NCBI GenBank assembly: GCA_963727545.1
Contig: CAVSGS010000020.1
Coordinates: forward strand, 124,001 to 188,000
Origin: Flexifilum sp963727545
GTDB lineage: Bacteria; Chloroflexota; Anaerolineae; Aggregatilineales; Phototrophicaceae
DNA length: 64,000 bases
Direction: 5' to 3'
The notes below the pieces were generated by a model. The model was not told the DNA's origin, made no database searches, and was given only the letters and a program-made list of their open reading frames with translations. Shown piece by piece: positions 41,292 to 49,499 of the stretch. The translations under genes and the position numbers were made by a program. Within the stretch, counting starts at the first letter, position 1. Every line of letters starts with the position of its first letter.

Positions 41292-43535
41292 TTATAGCTG
41301 ATTAAGCGCTTCGCGGTAAGTGTTGAGCGCGTCCTGCAGTTTGCCCTGCCGCATCAAACCATCGCCGAGCACGCGATAGACGGCGGGCGTCGTCCGGTAG
41401 GACTGGATCAACTGCGTCAGGTCGGTGACGACCGCGTCGAGGTCGGCGCTGGCGCGGATCATACTTTCGTAGTCCGCTAGCGCGCCTTCGAGGTCGCCAC
41501 TCTGCTCTTTATCGCGGGCAAGCTGCAGCGTTTCCGGCGCATCCACGGCTGCCGCGCGAACCGGCTCCGGCGCGGGCGCTTGGGGCGCAGCCTGTACCGG
41601 TGCTGGCGTCGGCTGCGGCGGCGGAGTCGGCGCCGCCGCGACCGGCGGCGTGATCACTTCCGGCTCGGCTTCTTCGACCGGCTCCGAGATCGTCTCGACT
41701 AGCCAATCGGGGATGTCTTCGGGCGAAACTGACGATTCGACTTCGCGCAGCCAATCCGGCATTTCGGCGAATACGTCGTCGCTGGCTGCCGCTTCCGAGG
41801 GTGCAGCGAATTCCGCCGCCCATTCGGGGATGTCTTCCGCCTGTCCGAGCGGGAGTTCGCGCTCGTCAGGCAGCGCCGCCGCTTCCAGCGTGGACGATGC
41901 CTCGGCGTCGCCCTGCCCTTCGACAGCGGCGATCCGCTCCGGATCGTTGACGTTCTCGCTGTACCAGTCAGGGATGTCGCTGATGTCCGGCATACCCTGC
42001 TCGTATTCGAGGTCGAATGCTTCAACCCAAGGATCGTTCGTATCGACTTCAAACTCGTAATCCGGCTCGTCCGGCGCGATCACGACCGGCGCGGATTCAC
42101 CGGTATCGTCCTCATCCTCGGTGGAGGCGAAAATGCTCTCCAAGTTGGTCGAGTCTTCGTCCATCATGTCGTCGAGCAACCAGTCCGGCATCCCGGCGTT
42201 GGTCGACGGCAAGGCTGCTTCGGTCTCGAACAGCGCGTCGATCGGGGTCGTCGGCTCCGGGGCTGCTTCCTCCGGTGCCGGTTTCAGTTCCGACAACCAG
42301 TCGGGCAGCTCGGACGGCGCAATCGGCTCCGCCGGTTCGACTTCCTCAGGCTCCTCGAATTCCGGTTCATCCGCAAGCTGTTTCGTCTGCTGGTCGAGGA
42401 AATACTGCATCTGCTCGCCGGTGACCGTCCCGGCGTTGATGGCATCCTGAATATCGTCCAGCGACATTTCTGCGTCAGCGTCGCCTTCGTCAGCAGCGGG
42501 CTGAGTCGCGCGCACACCCAATTCGCTGTAGCCCTCCTCGCCCGCCAGCGACGTCAGCCAATCGGCGGGGTTTTCGAGGTTGGGCGCTTCCGGGGTGCGG
42601 CGCGGCGACGGCGGCATGTCGAACGAGAACGGTTGATAATCTTCGGCTTCGACTTCGGTTTCATCCGGCACGGGGATGTTCATCCCGGCGCGGGTGGTTA
42701 ATTCTTCCGGCTTCGCTCCCTGCCGTTTGGCGAGCGTCTCGATCCACTCCATCGAGTTGACGCCTTCGGCAAACGGATCGAGCTTCTCGGATTCTTCCTG
42801 ATCGTCATCATCCGCGCCCAACCGCTCCAGCGACGGCTCAGCGACCTGCGAGCGGGCGAGGTCTTCCAGCCACGACATCGGGTTGATCGGCTGGGTCGGC
42901 TCGTTGAGCGCCGTCTCTTCAGGCAGATCGGAGAGATCGAGGTTGAACAGCTTCTCGCTCTCGTCGGCGGCGAGGCTTTCCAGCCATGCCAACGCGCCCT
43001 CATCGACCGGCGGCTGAGCGGCAGCCGGTAAGATCGGCTCCGGCTCGCGCGCGGGCGGTGCGGGTCGCTCGGCGGGACGGGTGGGTTGGGCGGGTGGCTG
43101 GCTTTGCGTGAGTGTCGGACGCGACGGCGTTTGTGGCGGTTGTTCCTGTGGCGGTCGCGCTTGTGCCGCCGGTTGTGACGGTGCCGGGTGACTCGGCGTC
43201 GGCGGGATCGACGGGAAAGCGCGCGGCAGGGGCGTCGACTGCGGCGTTTGAGCCGCCGGACGCTCGACCGGTGCTGGCGGAGTCGGTGGTGTTGGCTGCA
43301 CGCGCGGGGGAGCTTGCACCGGCGGCTTCACCTCGGCAGGCTGCTTGTCTTCTTGACCATAAGGCACGTAACCCGGCTCGTCGATGACAACGGTATCGGG
43401 ATCGATCTCATCGATCTGCATGTCCGCCTCGGTCGTGAAACCCTCGGATGCGCCCTGACGCTTCGCCAGAGTCTCCATCCAAGCCATGATTTCTTCCGGC
43501 GTCATCTTATCAAAATCGGGCGTGTTGTCGGACAT
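41292..43535 (-). CDS. very acidic tryptophan-motif repeat protein with C-terminal TPR
   Basis: A 747-residue protein with no named family. The body is extremely rich in Glu, Asp, Pro and Ala, with about eleven short tryptophan-centred motifs. Five are of an AWMETLAKRQG type (residues 18-30, plus LAWLESLAADES, MSWLEDLARSQ, MEWIETLAKRQG, ADWLTSLAGEEG). Six are of a PDWLSEL type (LPDWLSELKP, MPDWLLDD, IPDWYSEN, IPEWAAEF, MPDWLREV, IPDWLVET). A proline-rich tract covers about 70-170. The last 80 residues are tetratricopeptide-like helices (LARDKEQSGDLEGALADYES, LGDGLMRQGKLQDALNTYRE). It looks like a disordered scaffold with a folded end. It neighbours a second such protein. Confidence 0.7.
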   Translation of the reverse strand: MSDNTPDFDKMTPEEIMAWMETLAKRQGASEGFTTEADMQIDEIDPDTVVIDEPGYVPYGQEDKQPAEVKPPVQAPPRVQPTPPTPPAPVERPAAQTPQSTPLPRAFPSIPPTPSHPAPSQPAAQARPPQEQPPQTPSRPTLTQSQPPAQPTRPAERPAPPAREPEPILPAAAQPPVDEGALAWLESLAADESEKLFNLDLSDLPEETALNEPTQPINPMSWLEDLARSQVAEPSLERLGADDDDQEESEKLDPFAEGVNSMEWIETLAKRQGAKPEELTTRAGMNIPVPDETEVEAEDYQPFSFDMPPSPRRTPEAPNLENPADWLTSLAGEEGYSELGVRATQPAADEGDADAEMSLDDIQDAINAGTVTGEQMQYFLDQQTKQLADEPEFEEPEEVEPAEPIAPSELPDWLSELKPAPEEAAPEPTTPIDALFETEAALPSTNAGMPDWLLDDMMDEDSTNLESIFASTEDEDDTGESAPVVIAPDEPDYEFEVDTNDPWVEAFDLEYEQGMPDISDIPDWYSENVNDPERIAAVEGQGDAEASSTLEAAALPDERELPLGQAEDIPEWAAEFAAPSEAAASDDVFAEMPDWLREVESSVSPEDIPDWLVETISEPVEEAEPEVITPPVAAAPTPPPQPTPAPVQAAPQAPAPEPVRAAAVDAPETLQLARDKEQSGDLEGALADYESMIRASADLDAVVTDLTQLIQSYRTTPAVYRVLGDGLMRQGKLQDALNTYREALNQL

Positions 43536-43618
43536 ACCTCGTACCTCTTCGGAAAATCACCGCACCCATCCGGGCGCGTAATCGCTCAGGCAATCGAACA
43601 CGCAGTCAACCCGCAGGC

Positions 43619-45685
43619 TTAGCGCAACCACTCCGGCAAATCGTCATCGCCCTCATCGGCGGGCCAGTCGGGGAAATCGTCGTCGGCAGCGTCGGCTGCC
43701 GAACTCGAACTCGCGCTCGTCAACCACATCGGCGGCTGCGAGAAGGCAAAACTCGGCTGCTCGACCGCCGCCGTCTCTTCCTCGACGAGATCCACCAACC
43801 ACGCGGTCTCGCCCTCCGGTTCTTCTTCGGTCGTATCGGCTTCGTCTTCGCTCAGGTCGTCGGCGACGTCGTACTCGACGTCCAAGCCCGGCACCATCGC
43901 GTTCAACCAATCCGGCGCATTGTGAGCCGGTTCCGGTTCGAGTGCTTCATCCTCAGCGCCGGTCCCAATCTCCGCTTGATTGTCGTCGAATTCGCCTTGA
44001 TCGTCAAACGCGGTGGCTTCGACGGCTTCCTCGAAATCGGCATCGGCGAGTTCAGCTTCGCTCACGCCGTCATTGAGCCACTCGAAATCATCGACCACTG
44101 CCGCTTCCGGCTCACTCTCGTCAGCCAGCCAACCGGGAACTTCTTCCGCGGCGGCGGCGGCTTCTTCTTCAGCTTCAGCCGAAGGCTCGTTGAGCCAACC
44201 GTAGGTCTCCGCCAGCGCGTCATCTTCGGTGACCGCTGCTTCTTCCTCGTCCAGCGCGGGTTGATTCAGCCAATCCGCTTCAGCTTCCGGCTCGGTTTCG
44301 ACTTCGCTCGCTTCGAGTTCGCTCGGTTCGAGTTCACTTAACCAATCCGGCACTTCTTCAGCGACCGCTGCCGCTTCTTCTTCGTCCACTGTTTCCAGCT
44401 CGCCGGACCATTCCAGTTCCGGTTCTGTCGCGCTGATTTCAGCTTCCGGCTCGGCTTCGGCTTCGCTCGGTTCGAGTTCGCTCAACCAGTCCGGCACTTC
44501 TTCAGCGACCGCTGCTTCCGCTTCTTCTTCGTCCACCGTTTCCAATTCACCGGACCATTCCAGTTCCGGTTCCGTCGCGCTGATTTCAGCTTCCGGCTCC
44601 GGTTCGGCTTCGCTCGGTTCGAGTTCGCTCAACCAGTCCGGCACTTCTTCAGCGACCGCTGCCGCTTCTTCTTCGTCCACCGTTTCCAGTTCGCCGGACC
44701 ATTCCAGTTCCGGTTCCGTCGCGCTGATTTCAGCTTCCGGCTCGGCTTCGGCTTCGCTCGGTTCGAGTTCGCTCAACCAGTCCGGCATTTCTCCGGCGAC
44801 CGCCGCCGCTTCGACTTCGCTCAGCGGTTCGGGTTCGCTGACTTCGGCTTCCGGCTCCGGTTCTTCGCTCGGCGCGAGTTCGTTCATCCAGTCGGGCATT
44901 TCTGCCGGTGCCAGCTCGTCAGCTTCGTCAGTCTCGGACTCGTTCAGCCACGAGAATTCTTCCTCGTAGGTCGAGTCGGACTGCGCAGCTTCGGTCGGCT
45001 CTTCGTCCGGCTGGGGTTCGTCGCTGCCCGGTTCGAGTTCGCTTAACCAGTCCGGCACATCACCGGCGACCGCGGCTTCCGCTTCCGAGTCTGGGGTCGA
45101 AAACTCGCCGGTCCAGTCGAGTTCCGCTGCTGCCGCAGGCTCCGCCTCAGCTTCGTCGGGATCGGGCGCGAGTTCGCTCATCCAATCCGGAATTTCGGCG
45201 GCAACCGGTCCTTCGGAGTGATCCGTGTCGTCGAGCCACGCAAACTCATCTTCCAGCGGGATCGGCTCGGCATCAGCTTGATCTTCCGGCTGATCCGCTG
45301 CACCCGTCGGATCGAGTTCGTTCAGCCAGTCCGGCATATCCGAGGCTAACTCGCCCTGATCATCTGCTTCTGAGTCTGGTTCGTTCAGCCAATTGAATTC
45401 GTTATCACTCATCATCTTTCCCGTGACATCCTCTGGCTTACTCGCTTCCGGCACAAGACCCGGCACCTGATCGGAGTCGTCCTCCTCAGCCACCGAAACA
45501 TCCACTGCAACCGCCTCATCCTCAGCATCCGCAGATGCCAGCAGCGGTTCGGCGAACTCATTATCGTCAATCGGCTCGTCGTCGATCCACGCCGATTCAG
45601 CTTCCGGCGCTGGCTCAGTGTCCCCACCGCCGGTATTATCGTCGGCTATCGCTCCAGTTAGCGCGTCGGCGTTCGGCTTGATCAT
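43619..45685 (-). CDS. very acidic PDWLSEL-repeat protein, probably the C-terminal part of the gene upstream
   Basis: About 688 residues from ATG 45685 (MIKPNADAL). It is almost entirely Glu, Asp, Ala, Pro, Ser and Leu, with about 15-20 PDWLSEL, PDWMNEL and FSWLNES motifs. Residues around 310-460 come from a 144/147-bp DNA tandem repeat. Its frame overlaps the end of the gene at 45636-47753. There the upstream gene suddenly loses its acidic character (QAERRRANWSDSRR), while this frame keeps acidic codons, so a single extra base probably split one gene of about 1,400 residues. It ends PDWPADEGDDDLPEWLR. No catalytic domain is seen. Confidence 0.65.
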   Translation of the reverse strand: MIKPNADALTGAIADDNTGGGDTEPAPEAESAWIDDEPIDDNEFAEPLLASADAEDEAVAVDVSVAEEDDSDQVPGLVPEASKPEDVTGKMMSDNEFNWLNEPDSEADDQGELASDMPDWLNELDPTGAADQPEDQADAEPIPLEDEFAWLDDTDHSEGPVAAEIPDWMSELAPDPDEAEAEPAAAAELDWTGEFSTPDSEAEAAVAGDVPDWLSELEPGSDEPQPDEEPTEAAQSDSTYEEEFSWLNESETDEADELAPAEMPDWMNELAPSEEPEPEAEVSEPEPLSEVEAAAVAGEMPDWLSELEPSEAEAEPEAEISATEPELEWSGELETVDEEEAAAVAEEVPDWLSELEPSEAEPEPEAEISATEPELEWSGELETVDEEEAEAAVAEEVPDWLSELEPSEAEAEPEAEISATEPELEWSGELETVDEEEAAAVAEEVPDWLSELEPSELEASEVETEPEAEADWLNQPALDEEEAAVTEDDALAETYGWLNEPSAEAEEEAAAAAEEVPGWLADESEPEAAVVDDFEWLNDGVSEAELADADFEEAVEATAFDDQGEFDDNQAEIGTGAEDEALEPEPAHNAPDWLNAMVPGLDVEYDVADDLSEDEADTTEEEPEGETAWLVDLVEEETAAVEQPSFAFSQPPMWLTSASSSSAADAADDDFPDWPADEGDDDLPEWLR
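44340..44850. repeat. tandem 144/147-bp coding repeat
   Basis: Three nearly identical units start at 44340 (144 bp), 44484 (147 bp) and 44631 (144 bp), with a partial fourth from 44775. Each encodes EEVPDWLSELEPSEAEAEPE then AEISATEPELEWSGELETVD. Unit length changes by whole codons only. Confidence 0.9.
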
Positions 45686-47753
45686 CCCACGTTTGCGGGC
45701 TGCGCAACCAATCCGGCTCGTCAACAACTTCCGCCGGACTTTCGACTTCAGCCTCGTCAAGATCGACCTGCGCGAGCCAATCGCTGTCATCATCGATGAG
45801 CGCGTCGGCTAGCGCGTCGGCTGGCGCATCGACGTCGGCAGCTTCAGTGAACAGATCGACCGCATCGACGGCTTGGACTTCGGCTTCGTCCTGCTCGTCC
45901 TCGATCTGCGTCAGCCAATCGGACGGATCAGTTGCTTCCTCAGCTTCGACTTCCGTCACGTCATCCGCGTCGAGCTGCGTCAACCAGTCCGGGACGTCGT
46001 TGACGTCCGGGCGCGGCTCGCTTGAACCGCCAAACTGATTAAGCCATTCGTCCATCTCGTCGTCGCTGACGATCTCGTCCGGCGACCGATCGACCCAATC
46101 AAAGTTAGCATCCTGCAAAATTGCCGTCAAACCGCGCCGTCCGTCAGGCGCGCTGACGTTGTCCATCGCGGCGACTGCATCGCCGGTGCTGAAATCCGCT
46201 TCGTCGTCCGCGTCCTCGCCAGCATCGCCGAAATCGAGCGCCGCCCAAGGCTCGGCGTCCGCCTCATCGCTCGGCACAGCATCGGGGTCCCCTGTCAGTG
46301 CCTCGGCGTAAAGCGATTCATCGGCGTAGGCAAAATCCAGCCCATCTTCAATGCTCGGCTCGAAAGTCGGCTGCTCGTCTTCGTCGTCGGGCTGAGCGTC
46401 CGCTTCGCGCATCCACGCGAAGGGATCGTCATCCTCGTCTTCGTCCTCATCCTCAGTAATGACGTCGGACTGTTCGAGCCACGCCATCGGGTTCGCCTCC
46501 GGCTCCGGCAGCGAGTCCAAATCGTCAACGCCAAATAGTTGATCGTAATCCGGCAGTTCGTCTTCCTCGACGATCTCGACGTTGCTGTCACGCAGCCACG
46601 CCATCGGGTCGCCCTCGTCATCATTGTCTTCGTCGCCACTCTCGAACAGTGCCGCGAGTTCGGCGGGTTCGGCGTCGTCCGGGCTGCCAAACAGATCGGT
46701 TAGCCCGCCGGTCGTCACGAAGTCATTGTTGGTCCAAGCCGACGAGTTCGAGCGCAAATCGGCTGATTGAGTGGCTGACGGTTGAGCAGTCGATGATACC
46801 TGCGCTTCCGCGGTGGATTCGGGCGTTTGGCTGTGGAGCATCGCGCTCGCCCAATTCGTCCATTCATCGTCGCCGCTGATCTCGGCAGCGCTCGGCTGTT
46901 CGTCCTCAGTCGCGACCGGCGCCGGAGCTTCACTGGAGATTTCTTGCAGCCAGTCAGGACGCGCGCTCGCCATTTCGCGCTGCGACGAACGCTGGTAGTC
47001 CAGTTCCTCGATCCGAAAAGCGTCATCCTCCGGCGGCGTTCCCTGTACCAGTTCGACCGCAAGATACGGATCGACCGACTCCAGCCGGTTGACGTAGCGC
47101 TGCGCATCCGAGGGGCGGCTAAATGAGAGCCACAGCGCCGCCATAATCCGGTTCGCTTCCAGACAGTCCGGCAGCACTTTGAGCACGTCCAGCGCGATCT
47201 CGGCGGCTTCTTCTTCCGCGCCCTGCTGCCAGAGGATTTGCGCCAGCAGCAGCTTAAGGTCGATCCGCTCGGTCATGCGCGCCGAAGCGCCGCGCAGGGT
47301 ATCGATCGCTTTGGCGTAGTCGCCGCTGCGCAGGTTCTGCCGCGCGACCGTGCCGGAAGTGAGTTGAATTTTCAGCGTCTCGACGCCGCGATGACGGCGA
47401 TACAAGCCGCGCAGCGCATCGAGCAGTTCTTTGTCAGTGGGGTGTTGCTCAAGGGCACGCTCTAAATGCCAGATCGCCTCGTCCGGGCAATTCATGCGCT
47501 CGTTCGCCTCGCTCAAGCCGAGATGCGCCGCGTAGTCATCCGGGATCACACCAAGCACGCGCCGCAGCACCTCGCGCCCTTCCTCCCAGCGCCCATTATT
47601 GACGAGCGCCCGCCCTAACAGGCGGTACGCAGTCACGTTTTTGGGGAAATATTGCAGAATGTGGCGGCAGTGATGAATGACTTCGTCGGCGGCGTGGGCG
47701 CCCAACAAAGCATCGAGCTTGTTGAAATACGCTTTTAGGCTAATTTCAGGCAT
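45636..47753 (-). CDS. TPR protein with acidic tryptophan-motif tail
   Basis: About 705 residues from ATG 47753 (MPEISLKAYFNKL). A longer reading to 47786 runs into palindromes and is less likely. Residues 1-200 are tetratricopeptide repeats (YFPKNVTAYRLLGRALVNNG, IPDDYAAHLGLSEANERMNC, EAIWHLERALEQHPTDKELL, LKLLLAQILWQQGAEEEAAE). The rest is acidic, with about 12 tryptophan motifs (DPMAWLRDS, NPMAWLEQS, DPFAWMREA, EWLNQFGG, PDWLTQLDADD, SDWLAQVDLDE). The acidic part probably continues into 43619-45685 after a frameshift near 45690. Function unknown; possibly a protein-binding scaffold. Confidence 0.7.
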   Translation of the reverse strand: MPEISLKAYFNKLDALLGAHAADEVIHHCRHILQYFPKNVTAYRLLGRALVNNGRWEEGREVLRRVLGVIPDDYAAHLGLSEANERMNCPDEAIWHLERALEQHPTDKELLDALRGLYRRHRGVETLKIQLTSGTVARQNLRSGDYAKAIDTLRGASARMTERIDLKLLLAQILWQQGAEEEAAEIALDVLKVLPDCLEANRIMAALWLSFSRPSDAQRYVNRLESVDPYLAVELVQGTPPEDDAFRIEELDYQRSSQREMASARPDWLQEISSEAPAPVATEDEQPSAAEISGDDEWTNWASAMLHSQTPESTAEAQVSSTAQPSATQSADLRSNSSAWTNNDFVTTGGLTDLFGSPDDAEPAELAALFESGDEDNDDEGDPMAWLRDSNVEIVEEDELPDYDQLFGVDDLDSLPEPEANPMAWLEQSDVITEDEDEDEDDDPFAWMREADAQPDDEDEQPTFEPSIEDGLDFAYADESLYAEALTGDPDAVPSDEADAEPWAALDFGDAGEDADDEADFSTGDAVAAMDNVSAPDGRRGLTAILQDANFDWVDRSPDEIVSDDEMDEWLNQFGGSSEPRPDVNDVPDWLTQLDADDVTEVEAEEATDPSDWLTQIEDEQDEAEVQAVDAVDLFTEAADVDAPADALADALIDDDSDWLAQVDLDEAEVESPAEVVDEPDWLRSPQTWDDQAERRRANWSDSRR

Positions 47754-47770
47754 TTTCTTTCCAGTTGGGT

Positions 47771-47814
47771 ATCCAGTGGATGTCATCCCATGGATGCGGC
47801 ATCCAATCGGATGC
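47771..47814. promoter_or_regulatory. three adjacent GGAT/ATCC palindromes, candidate operator
   Basis: ATCCAGTGGAT (47771-47781), CATCCCATGGATG (47784-47796) and GCATCCAATCGGATGC (47799-47814) lie side by side just upstream of the TPR gene start. All share ATCC/GGAT half-sites. They could be binding sites for a dimeric regulator or another small repeat. Confidence 0.4.
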
Positions 47815-48144
47815 TTGTGCCTTTGGTATATTTCACAACTGTTCCATCATAGGATAACATACTTCGGAAAAAACAGCCTTGATGTATCCCAGCTTTACCT
47901 ACCGGGTGCCAACCGGACGCCTACGCGCCCCACACCTTCATGCTAGGGCAGCCCGCCAGATTTTGCAATCGCCGCCCCAGTTTGCGATACTCTAGCGCGA
48001 ACCGGGAGCGCACGACCCTAGATCGGAAATTGGGCGGAGTGCTCATAGATTGCCCCATTTTTCATTTAGTTTGCACCATCGCCGCGTAATAGTCTAAACG
48101 CTAAACTGAATATCGCTCTTTTACGCTGAGGAGGCGACAACGTA
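47815..48144. other. divergent intergenic region
   Basis: No ORF or RNA gene is recognised here. A possible stem TTGGGC ... GCCC with TTTTT follows at 48030-48062. I looked for a purine riboswitch upstream of the nucleoside importer and saw no matching core. GAGGAGG (48128-48134) is the ribosome site of the next gene. Confidence 0.5.
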
Positions 48145-49347
48145 ATGAATAAGAAGCTTTTCTCTTTTTTCCTCGTGCTGATGTTGGTCGCACTGGCGGT
48201 CGGACCGGCATTCGCGCAAGACGGTGATTTCGTCTTCGGGCTGGTGCTGGTCGGACCCGAAAACGATCACGGTTGGAGTCAGGCACACTACGAAGCGGGT
48301 CAGTATGTCGAGGCGAATGTCCCCGGCACGAAAATGATCTTCTTCCCCAGCCTGAACACTGCGGATTCGCCTGAAACGACACTCCAAGATGTCGTGACCG
48401 AAATGGTCGATCAGGGCGCGAAGTTGATCTTCACCACGTCCGACGACTTCCAGAACGATACCGATCCCGTCGCACAGGCATTCCCGGACATCCCCTTCAT
48501 CAACGTTTCCGGCGACCACGTCCTCGGCGGAACCGCCCCGGCGAACGTCGGCAACCTGATGGGCAAGATGGAATGGGGCAAACTGATCGCGGGCTGCGCG
48601 GCAGGTCTGGCGACCAAGACCGGCAGCGTCGGCTATCTCGGACCGCTGATCAACGACGAAACCCGTCGTCTCTCCTCGTCGGCGTACCTCGGCGCGAAAT
48701 ACTGCTATGAGCACTACAACGGCGGCAGCCCCGGCGACCTGACTTTCACGGTCACATGGATCGGCTTCTGGTTCAACATCCCCGGCGTCACGCTCGACCC
48801 GACCGAAGAGACCAACACCTTCTTCGACAGCGGTGCCGACGTCGTCATCTCCGGCATCGACACTACCGAAGCGATTGTCGTCGCCGGGCAGCGCGCTCAG
48901 CAGGGTGAAAATGTTTTCGCCGTGCCCTACGACTACAAGGGCGCTTGCAGCGAAGCCGAAGCCGTTTGCCTCGGCGTCCCCTACTTCAATTGGGGTCCCT
49001 CTTACGCTCAAATCGTCAAGCAAGTGATGGATGGCTCGTACACACCGAGCTGGGAATGGACCGATCCCGACTGGAGCGACATCAACAATCCTGACACCTC
49101 CGCCGTCGGCTTCGTCAAGGGTCCCGCGCTGACTGAAGAGCAGTCCGCCAACCTCGACGACTTCATCGCCAACCTCGCGTCGTTCGCGACCAACCCCTTC
49201 GTCCCGCAGGGCAGCTTCGCCCTCTGGGAAGGTCCGCTCAACCTGCAAGACGGGACGGAACTCGCGCCCGCCGGTGAGTTGGTGCAGCCGCTCGACGTCT
49301 GGTATCTCAAGCAGCTGCTCGAAGGCATGTCCGGCGCCAGCCAGTAA
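48145..49347 (+). CDS. BMP-family ABC transporter substrate-binding protein (nucleoside)
   Basis: A 400-residue secreted binding protein. The signal peptide is MNKKLFSFFLVLMLVALAVG with cleavage after AFA. It then has the BMP/PnrA features FVFGLVLVGPENDHGWSQAH, DQGAKLIFTTSDDFQN, FINVSGDHVLGG and DVVISGIDTTEAIVVAG. These proteins bind purine or other nucleosides. It lacks a lipobox Cys, so it may be periplasmic or held otherwise. The gene is followed by an ATPase and two permeases, the full transporter. Confidence 0.92.
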   Translation: MNKKLFSFFLVLMLVALAVGPAFAQDGDFVFGLVLVGPENDHGWSQAHYEAGQYVEANVPGTKMIFFPSLNTADSPETTLQDVVTEMVDQGAKLIFTTSDDFQNDTDPVAQAFPDIPFINVSGDHVLGGTAPANVGNLMGKMEWGKLIAGCAAGLATKTGSVGYLGPLINDETRRLSSSAYLGAKYCYEHYNGGSPGDLTFTVTWIGFWFNIPGVTLDPTEETNTFFDSGADVVISGIDTTEAIVVAGQRAQQGENVFAVPYDYKGACSEAEAVCLGVPYFNWGPSYAQIVKQVMDGSYTPSWEWTDPDWSDINNPDTSAVGFVKGPALTEEQSANLDDFIANLASFATNPFVPQGSFALWEGPLNLQDGTELAPAGELVQPLDVWYLKQLLEGMSGASQ

Positions 49348-49361
49348 TAGAACGCAATCTT

Positions 49362-49389
49362 GTAGGGGCACGGTATACCGTGCCCCTAC
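49362..49389. repeat. GTAGGGGC palindrome, core ACGGTATACCGT
   Basis: A perfect 28-bp palindrome between the binding-protein and ATPase genes. In this position it could lower downstream expression or stabilise the upstream mRNA. Confidence 0.9.
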
Positions 49390-49499
49390 CTACCCAATCG
49401 ATTAATCTTCTCACCCCTAATTATTTCCAAACATCCTGACATTCGTTATCATACGTTCAGATTTTTCGGCGTTCCCGGTGGTGCAAACACCCATAACCA

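Noticed and set aside
48000..48144. Purine riboswitch ahead of the nucleoside importer
   Set aside because: I could not find the conserved junction and loop sequences.
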